From contig NW_019775857.1 of assembly GCF_001039355.2 (NCBI RefSeq), positions 1,473,736 to 1,537,735 on the forward strand: 64,000 nt of DNA, written 5' to 3'. The position numbers were made by a program, and so were the translations under genes. Under the pieces are notes generated by a model, which worked only from the letters and a program-made list of their open reading frames with translations, did not search any database and was not told the origin of the DNA. The DNA comes from Lingula anatina. Taxonomy: Eukaryota; Brachiopoda; Lingulata; Lingulida; Lingulidae. This document shows positions 42,632 to 56,000 of this stretch, one piece after another. Positions within the stretch are counted from its first letter, which is position 1. Every line of letters begins with the position of its first letter.

Positions 42632-42972
42632 CGTGGGCACCGAGAAATCCTGGAGAAAAAAATCGTGGGTAGTAGTTTTTATTGCTGAAACTTTACTTTA
42701 ATATAATGTTGTTTTAAGTTACGGAACCATCTTGGCTATCTCTGTTAAGTTACATATGGATGAGCTGTCACTACACGTATCAGGACTCGTTCAGGTATTA
42801 TATCGCCTGCTGTTGAGTTTCGCTCAAGTGAAATCCATTTGCTCGTTTAATACGATAATAGCGTTACTTGATTTTTGTTATTGCTCTACTTCAGAAATTC
42901 CAAATCAGTACAAAAAGACTCTATCTCCAAAATGAAAAATATTGTAATAGATCAGGAGTATAGTTACCTACC

Positions 42973-43160
42973 TCTAAACACCATATAGAGCACCTGTGTA
43001 CTGATCAGTTGGTTCCACGTGTAACACGTGTAACTAATACACATATTATAAAATGGGACTTACAGATCTGAATCCATGTCAAATAAAAAGCAACGACTAT
43101 TCAGGATAATCTGATCTGCTGGCTAGGCGGAGTGTCATCAAAGAGAACGTTCGAGGAATA
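42973..43160. promoter_or_regulatory. Upstream block of MCFD2-like copy B (5'UTR exon and promoter)
   Basis: Minus-strand 5'UTR exon up to the GTAGGT donor at 42972. Farther upstream, GATCTGCTGG-TAGG and GTGTCATCAAAGAG are shared with copy A. ATTATA-rich sequence near 43045 could supply a TATA-like element. Confidence 0.45.
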
Positions 43161-43972
43161 ATGGCGCGAATATATATGAAAACAAAACAAAGGAAGAATT
43201 GTGATTCCTTTTACTGTAAATCGAACATAATTTAATATCTGTATTTTTACTTTTCTTAGAAATGATTTTCTTTTATTTTAACCAAGGAATTATAACTCTT
43301 TGTTTTAACGGAAGACTTTAGTTCTGTTTTAAAACTTCTCTTCGGTTAAAACTTAAAGGGTTGTGTTTTGGCTCTTATACTGATATGCGTTGAATCTATT
43401 TTAAAATTGTATAAGATTATTTCAGTCAAAACGAATCCAGGTTTCTTTTTCGTCTGGTTCAACCTCATGCTCGATGCTACAGTTGGGTAAATATAACGGT
43501 GAGTGCGTTAACAAAACGATGAGCTCACTTGACACAATGCCAAGCTTCGCATTGAGGGTGTCGTGGACTTGCATTACAATGACCCAGCTGGCGCAAGTGG
43601 ATCTCTCTTGCGTTTTACTTACACAGGAAATTTACATACACACTAGATTTGTCGGTGAACAGCAAAATATTTAGATCTTGAGTAAAATCTTAAAGAGACA
43701 AAAGATTTAAAGTGCATGGTTATGATTGCATTCACAAGGTTACAAGTTACCAGTGGTCATAAAACCCGGCCACTTCTTAGATTTTTTTCTAGTTGCTATT
43801 TTTTTGACGGGAAAAGTTTTTTCTGTTGTATGTTTGAAGATCGACAATATATAAAGGTAAGGAAGAACTCTTTCGCTTTTTCGCCTTGAGTTTTAAAACA
43901 AGATATATGAATCTGTTTTGAGATTAGTTTATTATAACATCTTTTGTATTTTAATAATTAGCATTTGTTTCT

Positions 43973-45289
43973 TCAACTAGCTTTACGCCGTGCTGCTAGA
44001 TATTCAGCGTAAGACAGATAACCGTCATTATCAGCATCATCGTCCGTAAATATTTTGTCCACGATATCTGAAAAAGAATCACAATAAAATGATGCGTTAC
44101 ATTTTAGAATGATAAATCTTCCAATTATGGAAAAGAAAATGAAAAGGTGAAATCTTCCATTATCACATAATATAAAATATAAAATACATATTCAATATAA
44201 AATAGATACACAAATTGATGAAACAACGCAAATGAAAAATAATTGATCACAGAGCGCATAGATTTAACAAAATTTAATTTTTATTAAATTGATATTTAAA
44301 TATATATTCAAAATGTTTTACCTGTCATCATCTTAAGATTTTCTTCTACTTCTTGTTTCTGTTTTTCTTGCTGCTCTATCGTGAGCGGAACTTCGTCCTC
44401 TTTTTTGTCACCGTGATGGTGATGCCTGTTCGGCTCTGTAATGGCCGCCAGAATCTCAAGTCCGTCAAGCATGAAATTGTCATCCGTGTCATGTTGCCTG
44501 GAAGTAGGAATATCTTTATATGTTTAATGCTGTGGGGGGCAAGTTCCAGAGGGTCTTTACCTCAGCAATGAGCTCCGATCTGATTTCAAGTAGACACATG
44601 AAATAATGATAAGAAAAGGAAAAATAACGGATGTAGAAATAAAGAAAGAAACTGCCTATATTACTGGTTTCCCTGATCAATCTTGTATTTCTTTTCTGTA
44701 GATTAACGGAATTTTGGATTAACTTGAGTTTAATGGAAAAAATACTTTTACAATACTTTTTAATAGATAATGTAAAATTAGAAAAAACTGATAGGTTTGA
44801 ATTTAATGAGAATAATTTCATCAAGAAATAAGGGAACCCGCTGCGCATGACTTCATCGCCAAACCTTTACATGAAGACTTACTGAAAATAGTGGAATTCT
44901 AATTCTTCGGGTGACATGGCGCTTGTGTTGAACTCCACTTTACCCTCGTAGTGTTCCTGGATGTGACTGGTAATAAAAGTACTTGATTAAAGTCCACAAT
45001 TTCATAAAGATTATCGGTTACACAATACATGTATACACCATACGAACCACAAGAATGGCCTTAAGAAAAGACTGGTGATGCATCAAATGTCAAACGTTGT
45101 AATTTTTCTTGAAAAATATTCAAGTATCCATTATTTCCACTGGTTAAATGTCACTTACTCAACATCATGTACATAGTTAGGGTCGTGCCACTGGTCTGCC
45201 ACGTTCCCCGTCCCCGTGTCCTCGCCGTGGCTCCGAGCCAGTAGCAAAACCAGTACCGTCGTAACCAGCGCGACTCTCTCCACTCTCAT
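43973..45289 (-). CDS. MCFD2-like EF-hand protein, copy C
   Basis: Exons: 45289-45159, 44966-44883, 44497-44322, 44067-43973; phases join to 161 residues. Signal peptide MRVERVALVTTVLVLLLARS, then the MCFD2 motif (DHIQEHYEGKV...SPEELEFHYF) and EF loops DTDDNFMLDGLE and DADNDGYLSYAE, both complete. Exon 3 is 45 bases longer than in copy B and adds a His/Asp/Glu-rich insert with HHHH between the EF-hands. The EF-loop spacing and the SPEELEFHYF motif are closest to vertebrate MCFD2. Minus-strand AATAAA at 43928-43933 lies about 40 bases past the stop. A likely 5'UTR exon ends at 45826 (GTGAGG donor). Probable calcium-dependent secretory cargo adaptor. Confidence 0.88.
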
Positions 45290-45826
45290 TTTTTTTTCTA
45301 CAATGTAAATTAATCCACGTATAACACTTCTACTCCGTGTTAATACAATTATCTATTCACTTAAACTTAAAATGTGCTCTTATGACTCAAATTGCCAAAT
45401 ATTCGCAGTCACCCCCTAGTAAATCTAACATCTCCTCCAATTATTTACGAACTACAACAATTATGCCTCAGAGAACCTGCCGTTCTGACTGCTTGGTATT
45501 ACTTAACCTGTAGCTGTTTTGTAACGATTGGTTATCAATATAGTTATTTATCGCGGAAATGGCATATACTTTATTTCTCAGCTCCCATCACATAGAACGA
45601 AACATACAGATAGATAGGCCTACTATTGACTTCTCCATATATACAACGACACGTAGACCTATACCAGGATAATTGTTTATCAGGATATGTAATCACCCGC
45701 ATCATTGAAATTATTAGCTGAAATATAGGCTCTAATGTACAGGCTTTTTGTACAGATATGCACACAGGCTTATACAAGGTGAAATGTATGTCTATAATAA
45801 AGCTTTGGATATCTGATATCCTCACC

Positions 45827-46700
45827 TTCAATCGTAATAAAGAGGACCTGTGCTTTGCCCTTGCAGCTTGAACAGTTAACTCAGCACGCTATCGGAAATT
45901 GGGTCACATATCCAATATTAATCCATCGATTATCAGCTGGTTAAACCATGGCTCCATTTATCTTCTGTGTTAACAAACACCTGCCGGATTCCCGCACCTG
46001 TTATTGCGGTAGTTGAGATCATAAAACAATTAATACATGTACATTGCGAAAATGGCAATTTGAGTTAATTTGGCCGAGGGTTTATTTACTTTTTCTTGAT
46101 AATCAAAATATGTTGAATGAATAAAACGCGCTTTCTGCGTCATTATAGCATTGAAAATCCTTATTTCCATCATAACCACACGCCTTTTCTTTTCTTATTT
46201 TATTCTGAAAGGCACAGCAGGCTTTTTACCTTTCTTGTTAAAATTGAAATTTAAAATTGATTTCAGGCACACGGGAGAAAGTATAAGTTGGGATGTACAT
46301 GATATTGGTGCAGGAGAATTAACTTGATAATTTGTTTCATTATGAGAAGTTAAATGCACAAACACATTAAAAGTCGCATATGATTTTTATTTTCATTTCC
46401 GGCGGAATTCTCCTTTTCGCGTAGGCAGACGATATGTTAAAGAATGAAATACTATATTTTAGAAATCAACACGCTTATTTTTTCTAGGGCGGACCAACAA
46501 ATCAGTAGTCCCTAATCCGTCCTTCCACTAAAAGAATCGTGCACGAAATAACTGTCCCAGAAATTTCCCGCTCCATTTATGCTAATTCTGCCCGCCACTG
46601 AAGCGTGTATACGTGTGCTGATCTCTCTCTGAAGATTTGGATAATGTATTGATTTTTGTTTCGCAGACTCTGTACACAGTCCTGACGATGCTACTGTACA
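45827..46700. other. Divergent spacer between MCFD2-like copy C and the BTB gene
   Basis: Non-coding. It should contain the minus-strand promoter of copy C (just above 45826) and the plus-strand promoter of the BTB gene (below 46700). No specific sites can be supported. Confidence 0.5.
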
Positions 46701-46802
46701 ATGATCAGCATTTTTAAACGACTCATTTACTACAGTGTTGTTTCTTCATGTAGTCGCCCACTATCTGATTGCTGTGCTGGGTTTCCTGAAGCAAAACCTG
46801 AA

Positions 46803-48323
46803 ATGACCAACAGACCCGAGTCCATCGTCTTGGAGGGTGGCGAAGACGGCAATATGTCTGACGACGAGCAAAAGGAAGAAGATGAAGCGGGAGAAACCCC
46901 CGCAGAGGAATCGACTCGAACATTTCTCTACCCAGACGAACTGTCAGATCTGACACTACATGTTGAAGGCAGACGACTTTTCGTTCACAAGGCAATACTG
47001 GCTTCCGTCTCTCCCGTATGGAAGAGAATGTTCACGTCGGAATTCAGAGAAAAACATTCCAGGGAAATCAGCCTTCCTGATAAAAAATTCAACCACATCG
47101 TGGTCCTTCTCCAGTGGATTTACCGTTCTATGATAGAAACCATAACGGGTAGGTCCTTACTATAGATGTTGACTAATACATAATTGGCTTGACTGTCTGA
47201 GAAAACTACCAGTAGCTTATTTTTACAGTAATAATATCTTTGAATAAAATATACCAATGCAAAATTCCCTTTGTAGAATGGAGTAGTTTAACCATAAGTC
47301 TACTGTTCTGTTCAATTTATATGTCGATGCTGTATCCCAAAAACAAAACAAACAGCAATACAGAGGAGACAGTTCATTGGAACGTGTTTGCAAGCGAAAT
47401 TGTACACCAGAGTCGCTGTAAAAGGCATGAAATTATACGTGCGCTTATATATGAGCTATTTTTTGGGCACCAAAACAACATAAGCGTTATCGATTTTCAT
47501 CAGGAGGAAATGAATCATCGCAGTCTGTACATTGTTAAGCAGACTAGAAAACATTTTTCATTTGTCCTGTCTTGTTCTAGTACATCGGCTCATGTCATAT
47601 CATGTACAATCCATAACGTAATAATGACATTTGTAACTCCCCATTAAATCAATGTTGACCTTCATTGCAGACGAAAATGTATTCTACGTCCTTCCACTGG
47701 CTGAAGAATACCAAATATTAAAACTGAAGTTGGACTGCGAGCAGGTTTTGTTGTCTCACGTCCAGCCCAAGACGACCACCCCGCAGCCCATGGAGCAGGT
47801 GATGGAGTACATGTTGTTGGCCCAGGAGTACCACCTAGCAGAGCTATTAGACAGGACCGCGGAGAGCACGGCCGGCCTCACCAATGAGGAGCTAACCAAG
47901 AGGCGGGAATACCCACGCCTCTCCAGCGAAACCAAGGGGCGCATAGCCACCAGCCGCGTTATACTTCTCGAGCACAAAACTAGGGGTCAGGAGAAAGAAA
48001 TCAACATAGCAAAAAGGCAGTGTAGGGAGCTGGAAGAGAAATGCAAGATAACGGAACAGGAGATCGATCGGCATATTAGGGAGAAAAAGGTGATTCAGAA
48101 ATACCTGCATGAGATCAAGGACGCCTGGGATAACCGCGGGGAGGAGGTCCGCTGTGGAAAGGACGAGGTACACACTTATTGTAGCAGAAACTACGAGTGC
48201 AAGGACTGTAATCTCAAAGTGAAAGCGTTTGTGTCCTCAAAGACCGACCAACTTTTACACCGCAGCCTTAAAGAGCTGGGGAGAAATACCATTAAATGGC
48301 CGACAGCAGGGTCTATTCTCTGA
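46803..48323 (+). CDS. BTB/POZ domain protein with coiled coil
   Basis: Two exons, 46803-47148 and 47671-48323, joined across a GTAGGT...TTGCAG intron in matching phase; 332 residues. An in-frame ATG at 46701 would add 34 residues. ATG 46803 is preferred because the leader before it is not conserved-looking. An acidic N-terminus is followed by a BTB fold (LSDLTLHVEGRRLFVHKAIL...SPVWKRMF...LQWIYR), completed in exon 2 (FYVLPLAEEYQILKLKLDCE). A short BACK-like helical stretch, a charged coiled coil (about residues 215-275) and a Cys-containing end (CGKDEVHTYCSRNYECKDC) follow. BTB proteins commonly dimerise or act as CUL3 substrate adaptors. No MATH, Kelch or zinc-finger partner domain is present, so the substrate is unknown. 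AATAAA at 48725-48730. Confidence 0.82.
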
Positions 48324-50006
48324 AGATATCTTATTATCAGTGAGCACCCCCTTCCCCCAATGACATTACCCAAACCCGGATTGCATAAATACTGAAGTCG
48401 AGAGTTGGTCTTTAACTTAAATCCTGATTTGAACATGCACTTGGTGTCCTGGAAAAATCTTCTTGAGATTTGATTCAAATTCCTTCTTTATCGATTGGAT
48501 GAATCAAAACTTTCATTATGTGGAGCAATTTTCTTTGGTGAACCCGTACCACTACGGAAATGGTCTGTCGGAAACCCTTTTCAATAATTATGGAACATTC
48601 TAAGGAGACGAGCCAATAACGTACACGTCCCTTTCTTTATCAAAGTATGTCCGTTAACGATTTCTTACATGGTTTAAAAAAGAAACAATGAGACGACAAA
48701 ATGCGCATGATTTATTATTTCTTTAATAAAATTACGACGACTTTGAATACAAAAATCTTTCATCTTTAGCTCATGTGCTTTTATATTGATTTCTAAGAAA
48801 TCGTGATGCAGTACTTACTGAGCAATGTGCTCACTTTAACGACTGGCCTTAGTAAATCAAGAGATATATTTAAGATAAATATCTTCTGACGATTTAACAA
48901 CAAAACACTGACATTTGTCGTTCTATGACGAATCACCTTTATCGCCAGAATCTTGGACGAGAAATTATAATAAATTGTATTACTTACAACAATATTGCAC
49001 AATTACTTTTATGTCAGCGTGTAATAAGCTTCAATGTTATGAGGAAATATAATAATTGCAAAATAATATTAGCTTTCTCTCGTGTCTTCTTGCTCGATAT
49101 ATTTATATGAAATACACGTAGACTTCCTCTTATAGAAGTTCTGAGGAAAAGACAGCGTATTTGATCTTTCTATCAGACTACAAACTAGCGTTATTTTGCC
49201 TACATGGAGTCCAACTAACACTAAGCTATGGTATCTTAACTATCTTAAACAGTTAAGTAATATTCATTCTAGCGGACGACGGACACACTAAGTAAACACC
49301 CAATGTCGGGGCGACGTGGATACAGTGATCTGAATTAAATGACATTTCGTAGTAGCATCACAGGGACCACGTGGTCCCGTCGTTGTGCTTTCTGGGTAAA
49401 TTCTGCTGCAGCCGTTACATTACATGTAGATAAAACGTGAGCACTCCAGTGAGGTACAGATATATTAAGATATATAGTTTTTTTATCATTGGGAATGCGG
49501 CTGCAGAACAAAGAACCACATTCACCGGCGCTAGAATTTTCCCAGTACGATTTCTAGTGCCTAAGGCTCATGTAAGCATGCAAATTTTTCACCAATGGCT
49601 AGAATTGGATTTGATTTTGAATAAAAAAGTTATACATTTTTCAAATCGTAGACATTCAGCTGGTTATATGCACACAATGTAGCACAAGCACTACTACAAC
49701 AAGAAAGGCAATGTTTTTCAACTCAGAAAGTTTAAGCATTCTTGATCTCTTTTGGCCAATATTTTCTATTGGAAAGCAAAAATTGGGCATTTTTGATAAG
49801 TCAGAAATAATGTCAATTCTTGAAGTTGTCTTTTCAAACTTAATATGAGGTGTAGACTAATGCATGTTTCTAGCATGTCATATCTTGCTTTTTAAGAAAA
49901 AAATTGCAACACTTGTATATTAAAAGTTGGTTTATATAATCAAATGGCCAGCTTCCAAGCACAATATGATTCAAGTCTGTTATAATTCTATAAGTTTTGA
50001 TAAGCA
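48324..50006. other. Convergent intergenic region (BTB and PTPN23 3' ends)
   Basis: Contains the BTB gene 3' UTR and the minus-strand PTPN23 3' UTR. No other gene, RNA or repeat recognised. Confidence 0.55.
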
Positions 50007-53000
50007 TCATTTTTCATCCTTCTCCTTTGCTATAGTCCACAATGGATCAAGTCTGTTCAGGGGGTCATTGGGATCTTTGACATGGTCCCTGATGTGGGAT
50101 GTCTTATCACTGAAACTCGATTTTGTAATTTTCCTGTCCTTACCCTCTGCGTCTAGAGAAAAAGTACTTGGGTTCTGTATCTCAGCCAGAGAGGGTGGTA
50201 ACTGGGAGGCATCGCCCCCATGACTGGGGTGTTTTAACTGATGCTGGGGAGAGGCTGGCAGGCTGGCGCTAGCACTGCGGATTGAAGAGCTTGAGCTTGA
50301 TCGGCTTCTGGAATATTGTCCAACCAGTGGATGTAAAAGTTGTTCTGGCAGCATTTGGCCTTGACCTTGACCTTCTGCTATTTGACCTTGGCTTCCAGGG
50401 TGACCCATTACCCCCTGTGCAGACCCTACACTGTAAAGTGATGCACTGAGATTAGCCGGTAAATTCTGGTTGTCTCCTTGAATAATGTCTTTTTGACTTG
50501 TGTCTGCGCCACTATAAGAGAGCACCATTCCATGGATATTAGAATCTGAAGCTGCTAAGCCCACTTGTGTAGGTGGGGCATCCAGCACAGGAGGTTGTGG
50601 TGGGAGAGAGGAGGATCTCGAAGAATTACTGGAGTCACTTCCAATTACATTGTACTTTTTGAAAGTCATCTTGGATATGTTGGACTCTATGGTGCTGAGG
50701 CTGGTGGTGCCCAGGATGAAGTCTTCTGATGGCTTCCTCTGGTGGGACTGGCCGGGGGTAGGCAGCTTGTCTCCAAATGAGGCCTTGTTGGCCAGAATAC
50801 CACCTGGAAATAACAAACATATATGACAATCAATACTATATATGTATACATGAAAAATCTAAATGAGGGATAATATATCATTGCTGATGGTGATACTATT
50901 TCATGAGGAAATGAGAAGTTTTTTATTCTGAAGAAACAGACAAAACAAAAGATTGTCTGTAATCCAAATTAATTGTAGTATGAAAAGGCAATTAAAATGG
51001 TTACAGGCTGATAAATTGAGGAAGAAAAAGATCATCAAAGTAAACATAATAAGCAAAACCTAATGAGCAGCCAACAGAGAATGAAAACAATCAAGAAGCT
51101 TGTGTGGATGGGACGGGTGGGTTGAGGGGTAAGTGGGGGGATTAAATTTTAGAACAACAGTTTTCAACAATACGCATTGCTCTGACAAGCCTCTAAATGT
51201 GTGTTAATTCCAAAAGTTGAGTATAATCAAGTAGCATAGCCACTATTATTTCACCTTGAATTTAGGACCACAGTCAAAAGCTGAAATTTTAACTTCCTCA
51301 TTCCATTAATCAGTTAACTTTTAAATAATAAATATAAATAACTGTCTGAATATATTTATGGCATATCAATTTACAGGATATGATCCTTGTTATTGTTGGT
51401 TGCATTCTGCTGTCTTTTTATGAAATATGTCCAAAGAAGTAGTCTTCTTTGTCAAATTTTACCTTTACAACCCTTATTCAAACTAGAGGTTCTAAAGGAG
51501 TGCCTTGTACACTAGCAGTTAAAATTTTACATATCTTGGAAGAACTATCCATCTCAACACCATCAAGCTAATAACAAGTAAAATTTTTGTCACTTGTATT
51601 TTGAGAATATCGCTTCATATAACCACTATTAACTTTACATCAAGCCATTCCACACGTAGCAAAAATGACTGCATAGCCTTGCAACTTGAAGCAGAACAAA
51701 AGCAAGCTGCTGTAAAAATTGCAACCATATATGTCAAAATTACTGTCTTTACAAATTTTAGGTTATTTGATGTTCATTACATACTTGGCTTTTCAACAGA
51801 TATTAAATTTTAATATGGATTAATTTTAATGTAGGACAAAGCTGTCCATACAACCAATCATTTCTTTGCCATATTATTCACAGCTTTAATCTATGTCAGA
51901 TAGGGGGAAAAGGGTGAAAAATGGGTCTAAGCCCAATGCTTGGTATATATCTTACCAAACATCCTGGGTGGGGATTGCCCAACTAAAAGAAAGGATTATA
52001 ACAAAGATTATAACAGAAAGCATAACAGATAAGCATCCTTAGGCTTATAACCATTAAAAAATATGAAATATGAAGTCTTTGAGCACAAGCATTCAAAACC
52101 GAAAAAAAATGAGCAGTATTTGTATTGGGAATCAAAAATTAAAACCCATTATCATTTTTATCTCATATGTGACGTAGTACTTCCTTGACTGTCAAGGCAA
52201 CATTTTCTTCAGTACTTTTGTACCAATAAAATTAATTATTAATTCAAAATTGCACTGAAAAAAAAAGAGCAAAGTATGAACACTAAAATAAAATTGGCAG
52301 TCCTTTGCACAAAGCATCTTAAAAACTAGCCCCTAAGCAAGGGAAACCACCCATTCTCATAATATCCTTCACCTGCACAAGAATCAAATTGAAAATCAAG
52401 AGTTTCTGGGGGGGATTACAAATATGGGTCAACAGTAACCATTGCTCCTATAAGCAAGCTTTCTCTGCAGCAACTTTATGTTTGAAAAGATTCTTTAGCC
52501 TGCTCTGCGTAATACACAATGAAAAGTTCTTCAAACACAACCAGCGAAAATAAAAAAATAAAAAATAAAAAACACTCACTAGTAGCTATCACTGAGTACG
52601 TCCATAAGCTTATCATAAGGACTATCTTCACATTTTGAGTTTGAAGAACTTTTTGTATAATTTCATGTCATTTACATGTCATACCCATGGTACAGAATTC
52701 ATTCAATCAAATCACACAAATCATTGGAAGGGCTTCTATGCTGGGAAGACTAAGGTAAAAAGCTTCCACTATGAGCATCTGCATTTAAATAGTCTAAAAC
52801 ACAGAACAACATTATATAAATGGCACACAAATGAAATAAGGATATGATTGCTGATTTAAGTGTAGCTATAAACTTACGTTTCATCAAGGTGTCCTCAGCG
52901 TGGTATAAGATAGCCTCGTAGCAGTACTTGAGTTGTTCTTTGGTTTGAACCATCATCTTTCTCTTGGCTCTCATCTTCAGTATGGTGGAGAGGACATCTA

Positions 53001-56000
53001 TGATACCATTGCCTCTCTGGATCTCCTGAACACCTGAGTACACTGTACAGAACACTCCTGTCCTGCCTACACCACCACTGGAATTATAACGCATATAGTC
53101 TAAGTATATAATACATGAATATAGCAAGTATTGCACATAGACGTATTACCCGTCTTTTCGTGTAACTCATTTTCTTTTACACTGCTGCACATTTCTTTCA
53201 AGACATAAAGATTTTCATCAAGACTGATAAATATCAATTTACAAATTTTGACCTATAAACCTATATTAAGCTCTTGGGTTTCAATTTCTACCATTATCAA
53301 CGGAATTTACCAGTCTAAATCTCTTTTATGGCAGTGGCTCAAATCTGTATAGATTGTAATTTTGTCAATCTGTTTTGGACATAATACACCTTAGTGATTA
53401 CAGAAATTACAAATATGAAGTTTTTTTCTAGGTTAAATCTAACTCTTACTGAAAATGATATTTTCCATTTGATTAGCTAAAAAAACTCTTAGAGTGGACC
53501 TAGAAACTTAGGTATCAAGTGTATTCCATGTACTCACTCGCAGTGGACCACTATGGGTTTGGAGGCATTCCTTTGACATTTGTAAAAGCTATGGACTTCA
53601 TTTATGAACAAAATGAGGAGACTGGGACTCTCTGGTACTCCACTGGAACAAAGTAAGAAGAAAGTGAAACCATGAAAATATAAAAATAAAAACAAACTGA
53701 AAGCTTATATATATATATGAAACTTTTCATTTCATAAGAAATATAATCTTCCCCAGCACTTAAAAGTTTTAGATGAAAAAACATTAATGAATAAATGTGA
53801 AATTCAAAACCTTTTTGTCCCTATATCATGTACACTAATGCTTTCGACTTTCATTTCAAAACTTCTTAAAAAGGAAAAATCCTACAGAAGTTTTCTTCTC
53901 ACCTTGGTGGCCAAGATAGGAACTGCATGTGTATAACAGTCCTAGAAATTTTAGTTTCTTTGTGGCTCAGAGTGATGAACCTCTCAGTCCAGGCTTGGTT
54001 CTCTTTCTTGGTTTGTAGAGTCAGAGTAAAAGGACCATATGTCAGACTCTGACCCTTGTCATCTGGCCAGTAAGCTATCATTTTATTCTAGAAAAAAATA
54101 AAACATTTTAGTAATTTTGTGGATATCTGGTAGAAACTAGTTCCGTCACAAAAAATTGTCAATTTTCCTTAAAACTGCTTCTAACACTGTAAATGTCATA
54201 TTGATACTTTTTCTGAACAATTCTGACCAAACCAGAAACTCTCCTAAACATTATCATTCTAAACATTATCATTCTAACCTGACAAAAATCTAAACAAGAA
54301 ACTCTCAAAAACATTCAAACCTCACAAAAAATTTAAAATGTCTTTTTAAATATTATCCCACCGGGCATAAAATTTACACACAAGTTAGCACAAGTCTTTG
54401 AAACTCTTCACACCAGACAGAGCCAAAACTATACCTTCCCCAACTCCATGTCTCCTACCAGAGCCACCACCACCTCAGTGTGCTGTTCATACACCATGGT
54501 CCAGAAGTCGGTCACTGTGGAGGGCAGTGGGGATTGAGTGGCTATAATCCCAGGACAGTCAGGGCTGCAGGCATCCAGGTAGCTGCAATTGATATAGTCA
54601 TCCTTGGTGGAAGTTAAGAGCACTCTGCTCTGGTCAACTGAAGAAAAGGGAGGTAGCTATAGATATGTATTTAATTTTTCTAAAAACTTCTATATTATAT
54701 CTTTCCTTATCTAGGAACAAGTAGTCAATTGAATTTAAGGTATTAATTATTAATATTTGTTGTTGTTATTACTGTCACATATTATTTTTGCCTTTTTACA
54801 ATAAGTCATGGAAAACAGAACCTACATGGCATGACATCTGGGAACCTGTTCTTCATTGGATAGCACCTTGCAATAGCCATGGACTGCTGTTTCCTGGAGC
54901 TTTTCTCTTGTTCCTCTAACAGATCCTGAACACACAACAAGCAGCATAAAAGTACTAAATAGTGATTAGAAAATATCGAGTCAGATGTAAAATATGAAAA
55001 AACTTAGAGATGAAAATATCAAATCAATCTTTGTATCTTTCTTACATAAGAACTTCAATAAAACATTCTGCAAATTGCAGCAATGGTAAAAACAAATAGG
55101 TAAAACAACTCACCTTCCACTCCTTATCAAGGAGAGTAGGTCCGCTCAGTGTCTGCTTTGACAAACCTTCCACCACTTTTCCAAATCTCTCGACCTCTGA
55201 AACAAACCTCTGCAAAATGTCTGTGTCACTGTAAGGGTCTTTGTGTGCCTGCTGCAGTTGCTGCTGTTGTTGTTGCTGTAATTCTTCTTTCTGCTGAGCA
55301 TCTGCAGCATCTTTTTGATTCTGTATCTCTTCCTGGGTCATCACTTTTGGCACCAGGACTGCAGCAGGGGGCACACCTGCATCTGATTGGGTGTCAGAAA
55401 GTAGGTCATCAGTGGAGGCTGTAGAGGCAGAGGACAGTTGTCTGTGAAGTACTGCTGGTGCTAAAGGTTGAATTGAAACTGGTTGTAGAGGTTGAACTGG
55501 AACAGGTTGTAGAGGTGGTGGTCCTGGGAGTCCTGGACCTTGTTCAGGTTGGGTCTGCTGCTGATAAGGTGTCTGTGCACCAGGTTGTGTGGGACCCGCT
55601 GCTGCTGACTTCTGCTGCCCAGGCTGCACTGAACTTGATGGTGTCATTGATGGCAGATTTCCAAAATGCTGATGTTGCTGGTTGAAAGCTGGTTGGCTCT
55701 GAATCCCAGTTCCAGGCTGTCCCTGCTGGCCTAAATTTGGTAATTGTCCTTGTGGGTGAACATAGGGGACCTGACCTTGACCCTGCATGGTTCCAGCCTG
55801 CTGACCTTGCACTTGGACATTTCCAGATGGCTGACCTTGACCTTGCACATTTACAGACTGCTGGCCTTGAGCAAGCCCAATTTGTTGCTGACCAGCCACC
55901 ATATATGCATTTCCTCCTTGCTGAGGGCCAGACGGCTGTTGCTTTTGGCTTTGCAGATTAGCTGTTGGTTGACCAAACCCCTGTGGATACCCAGGTTGTG

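Noticed and set aside
47240-47647. 135-codon plus-strand frame inside the BTB gene
   Set aside because: It lies wholly in the intron between 47148 and 47671 and shows no domain.
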